From: JALWZX01 sp964506905 | GTDB taxonomy: Bacteria; Patescibacteriota; WWE3; 2-01-FULL-39-13 | NCBI GenBank assembly: GCA_964506905.1 | Contig: CAZDNW010000015.1 | Span: 1-7,507, forward strand | Length of the DNA: 7,507 nt | Direction of reading: 5' to 3' | Shown: positions 1 through 5,824 of the stretch, piece after piece | Layout of the letters: each line of letters starts with the position of its first letter | How positions within the stretch are numbered: the stretch's first letter is position 1 | Translations under genes and position numbers: made by a program | The notes under the pieces: generated by a model | The model's input: the letters and a program-made list of their open reading frames with translations, nothing else | The model's database searches: none | What the model was told of the DNA's origin: nothing

Positions 1-116
1 TCTGAGGTTCTATCAAAATTGATTACTAACTCAGTAGCTTCATTTTCTTTTATCTGCTTCATTAAATCTGTTATATCTAATTTTTCTGTAACTGTTATTG
101 TATTCATATTATTCAT
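1..116 (-). CDS. 5' end of an unidentified gene, runs off the left edge
   Basis: Only the first 38 codons are visible, reading leftward off the edge of the window. The frame opens with ATG at 116-114, inside the last codons of the FtsA/PilM-like gene upstream (the sequence GATGAATAA holds both this start and that stop). A second in-frame ATG at 107-105 is equally possible. The visible peptide begins MNNMNTITVTEKLDITDL and continues with a charged helix-like stretch and a short hydrophobic strand (ELVINF). There is no signal peptide or membrane segment in the visible part. The overlapping stop and start imply co-transcription and probably translational coupling with the ATPase gene, so the product may work with it. 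No Shine-Dalgarno sequence is seen. I do not recognise the family; the visible part does not look like the start of PilN or FtsZ. Confidence 0.6.
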   Translation of the reverse strand, partial: MNNMNTITVTEKLDITDLMKQIKENEATELVINFDRTS

Positions 117-1296
117 CTAATTCTAACTGTACTAACCCAATACTAACGGGAACAAACCATTGAGGTCCATTTAACAATTGCAAATCGTCAGAAACTTGAT
201 TTTCAAACATTCTTGAATTGGTTGTTTCTATTTCTACTGTATTGCTTGCAAACGGAACTGGTTGTTTCCAAGCATCTTCATGTAATAATTCGTGTATTAC
301 TGGTAAATTTGCACAACCGCCACTCACAAAAATTTTTGTTGGAAAACTTTTTATTCCAGTCATTGATAATAATGCGGTTTGCACACCTTTTCTCCACATT
401 ACACCTGCTTCATATAAAATATCTCCGACCCTATCCATTTCATTTTCATCTAAAGTTTTTGTAGAATATGCTTCTTTTCGCCCATCTGCACTTTTTATAT
501 CTATACCTAATTCGTTACCTAGCCATTTCGAAAAGAAGTCGCCACCTAGTTCAAATGATCGTGTTTGTATTATATTTTCACCTAAAACGATAGCAACATC
601 TGTTGTCTTTTTTCCTATATCTATAATTAAATAGTTTTTACTTTCATTATTTAACAATTTTGATTGGGAATACAATGTTGTTGTTATGGTTTCAACAGAA
701 TATTTAAGTTTTCTAACCGTGTTTAAAACCCAATCATAATAGCTTTTAACTGCATAAGAACAAAATACACTTACTTGTATTTTTTCGCCTGTATAACCCA
801 AAACGTCTTCTACTCTTTCACCATCCAATGAAGTTGAGGTTATAACCAAATCTAATAATTCAAAATCAACATCATCAGCATATAAAACAGACCATCGATT
901 TTTTACTTGTTGGTACGCAGCTTCTGCTATTCTATCGTGAATTTTTAAAACTTCTTTTTCATTAATTTCTTTATCTGGTTTTTCGCGAGTATATTGGGCA
1001 ATTATCACAAATCCAATAACTTTTGGCCCAGATAATCCAATAATAATGTTTTCTGCTTTTGACCCCGCCTGTGCTTGAACTTCGCCAAGTGTTTCAAAAA
1101 TTGTGTCTTTATTTATTTTTATATCATCTGTTTCTTTAATAGATAGCCCTTTGGCTATAAGATGTTCACCTTGTCTTGTAAAATATATTGATTTTGCGGA
1201 AGTCTGAGCTAAATCTAATACCAAAAAATCATTTTCATTTTTTGTCTCTTCTTCTTTCTTTTTGGATTTTTTAAATGAGGGCTTTGGCAGTTTCAT
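109..1296 (-). CDS. FtsA/PilM-family actin-fold ATPase (SHS2 domain)
   Basis: A 395-residue protein of the FtsA/PilM branch of the actin/HSP70 fold. Such proteins bind ATP, polymerise or scaffold at the membrane, and link FtsZ to the septum (FtsA) or the type IV pilus machinery to its inner-membrane ring (PilM). Residues 1-22 are a lysine-rich tail. Phosphate-1 motif is VLDLAQTSAK (26-35). A 1C/SHS2-like subdomain spans about 84-200, with the FtsA-like features GLSG (87-90), INEKEV (111-116) and LDGERVEDVLGYTGEK (157-172). Phosphate-2 is IDIGKKTTD (225-233), followed by FELGGD (248-253), and the adenosine motif is VSGG (324-327). The 1C segment resembles FtsA more than PilM. However, the protein ends at VSIGLVQLELDE and lacks FtsA's amphipathic C-terminal membrane helix, so I give no gene symbol. 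The two lysines in the phosphate-2 loop are unusual. The start is the only in-frame ATG near the end and sits 7 bases after a strong extended -10 box. Confidence 0.8.
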   Translation of the reverse strand: MKLPKPSFKKSKKKEEETKNENDFLVLDLAQTSAKSIYFTRQGEHLIAKGLSIKETDDIKINKDTIFETLGEVQAQAGSKAENIIIGLSGPKVIGFVIIAQYTREKPDKEINEKEVLKIHDRIAEAAYQQVKNRWSVLYADDVDFELLDLVITSTSLDGERVEDVLGYTGEKIQVSVFCSYAVKSYYDWVLNTVRKLKYSVETITTTLYSQSKLLNNESKNYLIIDIGKKTTDVAIVLGENIIQTRSFELGGDFFSKWLGNELGIDIKSADGRKEAYSTKTLDENEMDRVGDILYEAGVMWRKGVQTALLSMTGIKSFPTKIFVSGGCANLPVIHELLHEDAWKQPVPFASNTVEIETTNSRMFENQVSDDLQLLNGPQWFVPVSIGLVQLELDE

Positions 1297-1303
1297 TAGA
1301 TAA

Positions 1304-1313
1304 ATTTTAACAC
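1304..1313 (-). promoter_or_regulatory. Extended -10 promoter of the FtsA/PilM-like gene
   Basis: On the minus strand the sequence reads GTGTTAAAAT, an extended -10 element (TG, one base, then TAAAAT). Seven bases separate it from the ATG at 1296, so transcription is expected to begin at or within a base or two of the start codon. No convincing -35 hexamer is seen at the usual spacing, as is tolerated with an extended -10. The promoter lies in the 95-bp gap after alaS, so this gene can be transcribed independently of alaS. Confidence 0.55.
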
Positions 1314-1391
1314 AAAACTAAACTTATATGTGGTTTTATCGTAATACAGTATTAAAAATGGCTCAATAGGTTAATATGTGTAATATAACAG

Positions 1392-3233
1392 TTATTCTAC
1401 AACAGCTTTAATTCTTCTAACGCCTTTACCAACACCTGTTTCTTTTATAATTTTAAACTTACCAATTTCTTTTGTGTTTTTAACATGTGGACCACCGCAA
1501 AATTCTTTTGAGAAAGCATCTTCTAAAGAATTCCCAATATAATAAACCGTAACAGTATCTCCATATTTTTCTTTAAAAAAGTGTAATGCACCTGTTTTTT
1601 CTGCTTCTTCTTTTGGTAATTTAACAACATTAACTGGTAAACCTTCTTGTATTTTTTCATTAACTATTTTTTCAACTTGTTCTAATTGTTCTGGTGTTAA
1701 TTTTTCGGGATGTGAAAAATCAAATCTCAATCTCTCAGGTGTAATATTACTACCCATCTGTTGAACATGGTCGCCTAATGTCATTCTTAGTGCTTGATGT
1801 AATAAATGTGTGGCAGTGTGCAATTGTCTTTGTTTTTTATCGTCACCTTTTAACCCGCCTTTAAACTTTTCTTTTGCACCTTCTTTTGATTTCTTTCTGT
1901 GTTCTTCTACTTTTTTATTAAAATCTGTATCATCAACTTGCATATCAAATTCTTCTGCAATTTTATTTATTGTATCTAAAGATGCACCAGTTGACTGATA
2001 AATATCAAATGCGTCTATGGTGTTTTTTCTTTTATAAATATAATTTCTTTTGATAACATGTTTTGCTTGTTTAGTAATGCTTTGGTACTTACTTAATTCA
2101 TCGTTAAAGACTTCTGTAATATGATCAATTTCATCAATTTCTGGATATTGATCTTTATACATATCAATTATTGTTGGAACAACTTCAACGGTTTTTGCGG
2201 GATCAATTGCCAATTTAAATGAAAAATCATTAAAAATTCTTCGTAATAATCTTCTTAATACATAACCTTGATCTTTGCTTGACGGATATACTCTTTCAAT
2301 TGTTATAAATGTGGCTGCTTTAAGATGATCAGCGGAACGCCTTAATGCATATTGGATATCTTCTCTGTCAAAATCTAAATCAATTGATTCTGACTCTCTT
2401 TGTAATTCTCTTATTTTTTGAAGTATGGGAATAAATAAGTCTGTTTCATATACAGAATCTACGCCTTGTTGTAAAACAGCAAATCTTTCTAATCCCGCAC
2501 CTGTATCTACACTTTGTATTTCTAGTTCTTCTAATGAACCGTCTTCTTTTCTGTTGTATTGCATAAATACGCCAGCATTCCAAATCTCTAAATATCTTGG
2601 ATTGCTTGTTAATCCGGGTGTCTCTTCTTCTGGGCCAAATTGCGGGCCTCTATCATATAAAATTTCTGTACAAGGTCCACATGGTCCGGGAGCTTCTAAA
2701 CCTCCGGGGGCCCACCAGTTTTCTGATGCAGGAAGTTTTGATATTCTTTCAGGTGGAATTCCAACTGATTTCCACGCTTCTATTGTTTCATAATCACATT
2801 CAGCTTCGTTGCTTCCTGCAAATACTGTAGGTACAAATTTTTCAGGGTCTAATCCAAATCCGTAATCTTTATTTGTAAGCAAATCAAATGCAAGTTCTAC
2901 AGCAACTTTTTTACCGTAATCACCTATCGACCAACTTCCCATCATTTCAAAAAATGTTAAATGATATTTACTTTCACCAATTACATCTAAATCACCGGTT
3001 CTAATAACCTTTTGAACAGAACATAATCTTTTAGAACCAAAATCTTCAACAGGATCTTTTTTACCTAAAAAATATGGCGTAAATTGCACCATTCCAGAAT
3101 TTGTAAAAAGTAATGTCGGGTGATTTTCAGGCACTAACGAACTTGATTGCACTTCTACATGCTGTAAGTCTTTTTCTTTTAATACTTTTGTAAAGTAATC
3201 AATAAATCTTTTTCTAATTTCGTTAGAATCCAT
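1392..3233 (-). CDS. alaS: Alanyl-tRNA synthetase, short form lacking C-Ala
   Basis: This class II synthetase attaches alanine to tRNA-Ala in the cytoplasm and hydrolyses mischarged Ser- or Gly-tRNA. Catalytic features are motif 1 (about 28-55), motif 2 (about 67-105, with FFEMMGSWSIGDY at 94-106), GPCGPCTE (183-190), WNAGVFMQY (218-226) and motif 3 VDTGAGLERF (242-251). A helical tRNA-recognition region follows to about 440. The editing zinc site is complete: HTATH (H472, H476) and CGGPH (C579, H583). At 613 residues it is far shorter than the roughly 870 of typical bacterial enzymes. The chain goes from the helical region straight to the HxxxH domain, so the editing beta-barrel is absent. 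It stops right after GVRRIKAVVE, so the dimerising C-Ala (DHHA1) domain is also absent. There is no sign of a frameshift, and a clean TAA ends the frame. A short form like this is, as far as I recall, common in Patescibacteria. Confidence 0.97.
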   Translation of the reverse strand: MDSNEIRKRFIDYFTKVLKEKDLQHVEVQSSSLVPENHPTLLFTNSGMVQFTPYFLGKKDPVEDFGSKRLCSVQKVIRTGDLDVIGESKYHLTFFEMMGSWSIGDYGKKVAVELAFDLLTNKDYGFGLDPEKFVPTVFAGSNEAECDYETIEAWKSVGIPPERISKLPASENWWAPGGLEAPGPCGPCTEILYDRGPQFGPEEETPGLTSNPRYLEIWNAGVFMQYNRKEDGSLEELEIQSVDTGAGLERFAVLQQGVDSVYETDLFIPILQKIRELQRESESIDLDFDREDIQYALRRSADHLKAATFITIERVYPSSKDQGYVLRRLLRRIFNDFSFKLAIDPAKTVEVVPTIIDMYKDQYPEIDEIDHITEVFNDELSKYQSITKQAKHVIKRNYIYKRKNTIDAFDIYQSTGASLDTINKIAEEFDMQVDDTDFNKKVEEHRKKSKEGAKEKFKGGLKGDDKKQRQLHTATHLLHQALRMTLGDHVQQMGSNITPERLRFDFSHPEKLTPEQLEQVEKIVNEKIQEGLPVNVVKLPKEEAEKTGALHFFKEKYGDTVTVYYIGNSLEDAFSKEFCGGPHVKNTKEIGKFKIIKETGVGKGVRRIKAVVE

Positions 3234-3243
3234 AACGATTGTT

Positions 3244-3272
3244 ATTATACATTAATTTATTGTAATTGGCAG
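3244..3272 (-). promoter_or_regulatory. Promoter of alaS
   Basis: Reading leftward, a consensus TATAAT at 3249-3244 is preceded, with exactly 17 bases between, by CTGCCA at 3272-3267 (four of six matches to TTGACA). The -10 ends 10 bases before the alaS ATG, which predicts a 5' leader of only about 3 bases and leaves no room for a Shine-Dalgarno site. The -35 lies inside one arm of the inverted repeat at 3264-3300. Confidence 0.5.
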
Positions 3273-3300
3273 TGTTTTCTATATAGTTAACTGCCCAATT
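3264..3300. repeat. Inverted repeat between recF and alaS
   Basis: The arms AATTGGCAGT (3264-3273) and ACTGCCCAATT (3290-3300) are complementary over ten base pairs with one bulged C, separated by 16 bases. The repeat lies just after the recF stop codon and one arm covers the alaS -35. It could be an operator, a 3' hairpin protecting recF mRNA, or a weak terminator. No T-tract follows it in the direction of recF transcription, so an ordinary intrinsic terminator is unlikely. Confidence 0.5.
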
Positions 3301-3304
3301 CAAC

Positions 3305-4396
3305 TCAATCATTATTTACTGATAAATTCAAAACTTTTGCTGTTTTTAATATATCTTTAGGCACCATGTTTTTATCTGCTGTTGTTATTATTGTTTGTTG
3401 TTTTTTTATAATATCTTTTAACGCATCTCTGTAATCTTTATCTAACTCGCTGAAGATATCGTCTAGTAGCAATACTGGAATTTCGTTTGCTTCATCTTTT
3501 TTTATATAGTCTAACTCTAAAACTTTTACACATAAAACACCTGTTCTTTGTTGTCCTCTTGATCCAAAATTTTTTAAGGGGAATTCACCGTCAGATGAGA
3601 CTAACACAAATTCAAAATCATCTAAATGCGGACCTATCTTTGTAGTACCATATAAGATTTCTCTCTTTTTCACTTTTTTAAAAGCTTCTTCTGATAGTGT
3701 GCGTGGTAAATAATTTAACTTTAATGTAAATTTTTCATCGTACAAACTTTTACTAATTTTAGGTAAATTTTCGTTTGCAAATCTGAAAAAATCATGTCTA
3801 AATTTTTGTAGTGTCATTCCAGAAGATAGTAATTGAGAATTCCAAAAATCTAGTTGAGTTTCATGTATGTTTAACAGCACTTGTCCTTTTACCGATTCTA
3901 ATAGCTTATTTCTTTGTTTTAAAACTCTGTTATAAAGTGATAACGCTTTTCTGTAATCATAATGAATCTGGGATAACATTTGATTTAAATAATCTCGTCT
4001 TCTTGATGGCGAACCCGCAATAAGTCGTATATGTTCTGGCCCAAAGTAGACAGATTTTAAGTGTCCTGCAAATTTTGTTTGAGATTTAATTGCACCATTA
4101 ATTTTATATGTCTTAGATGCCCGTGACGAATTCTCTATAGATTGAATTATAACTTCTAATTTGTCGTTGTTATCTAAAATCGTTGTAATGCTAGCAAAAT
4201 CATAAGACACATTAATCATATCCGCAGTTTTTACTGCTTTGTTAGATTTACCTAAACTTAAAGTTGTAATTGCCTCTAAAATATTAGTTTTACCACTTCC
4301 GTTTGGCCCAATTATTAAATTAAGGTCTTTTGAAAATTCTATCTCTTTTTTTATGTAATTTCTAAATTGTTTTAGTTTTAATGCTCTTATATACAT
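3305..4396 (-). CDS. recF: DNA replication and repair protein RecF
   Basis: RecF is an SMC/ABC-type ATPase that binds gapped or single-stranded/double-stranded DNA junctions and, with RecO and RecR, helps load RecA during gap repair. Counting from the ATG at 4396, the protein has 363 residues, normal for the family. It opens with the typical YIRALKLKQFRNY, followed by Walker A GPNGSGKTN (30-38), the YFGPEHIRLIAGSPSRRRDYL region characteristic of RecF (about residues 118-138), the ABC signature FGSRGQQRT (277-285), and Walker B with D-loop VLLLDDIFSELD (308-319). All key ATPase residues are present. The frame remains open upstream to a TTG at 4426, but the family N-terminus begins at the ATG. 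The stop is TGA. The neighbours are alaS downstream and divergent udg, not the dnaA-dnaN-gyrB cluster that often holds recF. Confidence 0.96.
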   Translation of the reverse strand: MYIRALKLKQFRNYIKKEIEFSKDLNLIIGPNGSGKTNILEAITTLSLGKSNKAVKTADMINVSYDFASITTILDNNDKLEVIIQSIENSSRASKTYKINGAIKSQTKFAGHLKSVYFGPEHIRLIAGSPSRRRDYLNQMLSQIHYDYRKALSLYNRVLKQRNKLLESVKGQVLLNIHETQLDFWNSQLLSSGMTLQKFRHDFFRFANENLPKISKSLYDEKFTLKLNYLPRTLSEEAFKKVKKREILYGTTKIGPHLDDFEFVLVSSDGEFPLKNFGSRGQQRTGVLCVKVLELDYIKKDEANEIPVLLLDDIFSELDKDYRDALKDIIKKQQTIITTADKNMVPKDILKTAKVLNLSVNND

Positions 4397-4441
4397 TTTG
4401 ATTATGAGGAATTTTAAGTTGTGCAATAAATTTAGGTTGAT

Positions 4442-4450
4442 ATATTATCA
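4442..4450 (-). promoter_or_regulatory. Candidate extended -10 for recF
   Basis: On the minus strand the sequence TGATAATAT fits an extended -10 (TG, A, TAATAT). It lies 45 bases before the recF ATG, so it would give a leader of a few dozen bases, unlike the very short leaders predicted for the other genes. A competing candidate, TAAAAT at 4416-4411, lies 14 bases before the ATG. The region is very AT-rich, so either may be chance. Confidence 0.25.
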
Positions 4451-4509
4451 AAAAATTTTTAATTATTATGCACGGTTTAATTCCCCCTACTAACTTTTAT
4501 ATTATCAAA

Positions 4510-4519
4510 GTGCTACAAT
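4510..4519 (+). promoter_or_regulatory. Extended -10 promoter of udg
   Basis: GTGCTACAAT is an extended -10 element (TG, C, TACAAT) that ends 7 bases before the udg ATG. Transcription is therefore expected to start at the A of the start codon or a base from it. No clear -35 hexamer is seen. The box differs at one base from the one in front of the RNase J gene. Confidence 0.55.
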
Positions 4520-4526
4520 TAAACAA

Positions 4527-5219
4527 ATGGCTGATAAATACACAAAAGAACAAAAAAAAGAACTTATTAAAAAATTAGATTTGCAAATAAAGGCTTGTGA
4601 AAAATGCGGACTATGTAAAACAGCAACACAAGCAGTACCCGGAGCAGGATATTATGATGCAGATATAATGTTTATAGGTGAAGCCCCTGGATTTTACGAA
4701 GATAGAGATGGATTGCCATTTGTGGGGCGGGCAGGTAAATTATTAGATTTTTTACTTCATCAAATAAATTTAAAACGAGAAAACATTTATATTACAAACA
4801 TTGTTAAACACAGACCTCCTGAAAACCGAGACCCAACCGAAGAAGAAATATTAGCATGCCAACCATTTTTAAAAAAGCAGGTTGAAATTATTGAACCAAA
4901 AGTTATTGCAACATTAGGGCGATATGCAATGAATTATTTTTTGCCAAATGCAAAAATCTCTACTTCGCATGGGGTTGAAGTAGTTATGCCAAATTATGTT
5001 TTGTATCCTTTGTATCACCCTGCAGCAGCACTGCGAAATGGAGCAGTAAAAAAAGATTTGATACTAGATTTTTTAAGATTGCCTGAAATTGTTGAGAAGG
5101 TAAAAAAAGGTGAATTTGAGAACTTGAATAAAGAAAGTGGTGATAATGGGTCACAACCTATATTAAAAGATAATAATTCACAAGAAAAAGATAAACCAAA
5201 ACAAATTAAGCTAATTTAA
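4527..5219 (+). CDS. udg: Family-4 uracil-DNA glycosylase
   Basis: The enzyme removes uracil arising from cytosine deamination, the first step of base-excision repair. Family-4 enzymes carry a [4Fe-4S] cluster. The active-site motif is GEAPGFYEDRDGLPFVGRAG (51-70), with E52, E58 and F65 at the positions of the known catalytic-pocket residues, and the second motif is YHPAAAL (163-169). Cluster ligands expected in the family are CxxC (C24, C27), the Cys of KCRPP, and a Cys 16 residues later (C111). Here the third is histidine: KHRPPENRDP with H95. C30 is an additional cysteine near the first pair. The core ends near residue 192; residues 193-230 are a charged, low-complexity tail rich in K, E, N and D and probably disordered. 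The start is the first ATG after a strong -10 box; no Shine-Dalgarno site is present. The end overlaps the convergent unknown gene by 9 bp. Confidence 0.93.
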   Translation: MADKYTKEQKKELIKKLDLQIKACEKCGLCKTATQAVPGAGYYDADIMFIGEAPGFYEDRDGLPFVGRAGKLLDFLLHQINLKRENIYITNIVKHRPPENRDPTEEEILACQPFLKKQVEIIEPKVIATLGRYAMNYFLPNAKISTSHGVEVVMPNYVLYPLYHPAAALRNGAVKKDLILDFLRLPEIVEKVKKGEFENLNKESGDNGSQPILKDNNSQEKDKPKQIKLI

Positions 5220-5756
5220 TTTATCTTTTATTTCTTTAATGTCGTTTACAACAACAACTTCCTGAATACCGTCAATTTCTTCAAGCAATTGCAAAACATC
5301 AGTAGGCAAATCAGAATCTTTAGCAGATATACCAAATTGAGAAGACTCATCAAACATTATTATGCGTCTGTTCCTTGTAAAGACTTTGCCGGCTGATATT
5401 ATTTTGCATAGTTTTCCTGTTGGAGATGCAGACGAACCGTCGCATCTGCTATAAGATGCACTTATTTCTTCTTCGTGTCTTTTAAAATAATCTTTCAAAA
5501 ATTTATCATGTGCTACATTAGGATAGTTACCTACAACAATATGAAGAGTCCACTCACCACCTCCTTGTGCATCTTCATTTTCGACTACAAAAGCAACATA
5601 CTCTGAAACCATACCATATATTGAATCGATATTACTATCAGTAATAGGGTACGCAATTTCATAAACACTATTCCTAATAATATCAGAAACACCAGGGTGT
5701 AATAATGTATTATCTATCGTTGGGCCGCTTTCAGCAAACCTTTCGTCACCTTTCAT
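5211..5756 (-). CDS. Unknown cytoplasmic protein, 181 residues
   Basis: I do not recognise this protein. It has no signal peptide, membrane segment or known catalytic motif. From the ATG at 5756 it holds a mixed alpha/beta pattern: hydrophobic strands YVAFVVENE (53-61) and WTLHIVVGNY (69-78), a charged helix DKFLKDYFKRHEEEIS (84-99), a Ser/Gly-rich segment with two cysteines (C105, C117), and a C-terminal helix-strand-helix including LLEEIDGIQEVVVVND (157-172), a pattern reminiscent of small ferredoxin-like alpha/beta modules. The frame can be extended to a TTG at 5774, but that codon would lie upstream of the predicted transcription start, between the -35 and -10, so the ATG is preferred. 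Codon use and composition look like the neighbours, which supports a resident gene. It is convergent with udg, overlapping it by 9 bp, and divergent from the RNase J gene. Confidence 0.75.
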   Translation of the reverse strand: MKGDERFAESGPTIDNTLLHPGVSDIIRNSVYEIAYPITDSNIDSIYGMVSEYVAFVVENEDAQGGGEWTLHIVVGNYPNVAHDKFLKDYFKRHEEEISASYSRCDGSSASPTGKLCKIISAGKVFTRNRRIIMFDESSQFGISAKDSDLPTDVLQLLEEIDGIQEVVVVNDIKEIKDKLN

Positions 5757-5771
5757 ATAGTATATACTATA
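5756..5771. repeat. 16-bp perfect palindrome over promoter and start codon
   Basis: The sequence TATAGTATATACTATA is identical on both strands over all 16 bases. It covers the -10 region of the unknown gene and the first base of its ATG. It has the form of an operator for a dimeric repressor, possibly autoregulatory. Its composition is almost purely A/T, so part of the symmetry could come from overlapping -10-like hexamers (TATAGT and TATACT) facing in opposite directions. Confidence 0.5.
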
Positions 5772-5791
5772 CAAATAGTGCCGCGTGTCAA
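5764..5791 (-). promoter_or_regulatory. Promoter of the unknown 181-residue gene
   Basis: On the minus strand a perfect TTGACA lies at 5791-5786. A -10-like TAGTAT at 5769-5764 follows after 16 bases and ends 7 bases before the ATG; an overlapping TATAGT at 5771-5766 would give a 14-base spacer. Either choice predicts a leader of zero to two bases. The -10 region falls inside the 16-bp palindrome at 5756-5771, so a protein bound there would block this promoter. Confidence 0.5.
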
Positions 5792-5808
5792 GTATTTACT
5801 AGTTTCCT

Positions 5809-5818
5809 GTGCTATAAT
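5809..5818 (+). promoter_or_regulatory. Extended -10 promoter of the RNase J gene
   Basis: GTGCTATAAT is a consensus extended -10 (TG, C, TATAAT). It ends 6 bases before the ATG at 5825, so transcription should begin at or next to the start codon. No good -35 is seen at 16-18 bases, where the sequence overlaps the opposing TTGACA of the divergent gene. The two promoters therefore share the same roughly 70 bp and may compete for polymerase. Confidence 0.6.
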
Positions 5819-5824
5819 ACCTTT

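Noticed and set aside
213..634. Plus-strand open frames within the FtsA/PilM-like gene
   Set aside because: They lie fully opposite a well-supported gene, overlap each other and show no protein family features.
1297..1391. Possible small RNA or terminator in the alaS-ATPase gap
   Set aside because: I see no stable stem-loop or T-tract; the only supported element is the extended -10 at 1304-1313.
2425..2830. Plus-strand open frames opposite alaS
   Set aside because: They are antisense shadows of conserved synthetase sequence with no start signals or recognisable domains.
3305..3307. TGA recoded as glycine, as in Gracilibacteria/Absconditabacteria
   Set aside because: The single TGA ends recF at the expected family length, and no in-frame TGA is found within the other genes; the standard code fits.
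4397..4426. Longer recF starting at TTG 4426
   Set aside because: RecF proteins typically begin with the equivalent of YIRALKLKQFRNY, directly after the ATG at 4396; the ten extra residues do not match the family.
5211..5219. Terminator hairpin between the convergent udg and unknown gene
   Set aside because: Only a 5-bp A/T inverted repeat (AATTA and TAATT) is present, with no G/C stem or clean T-tract, so it cannot be told from chance.
5757..5774. Longer form of the unknown gene starting at TTG 5774
   Set aside because: The TTG lies between the predicted -35 (TTGACA) and -10 boxes, so it would be upstream of the transcript's start.
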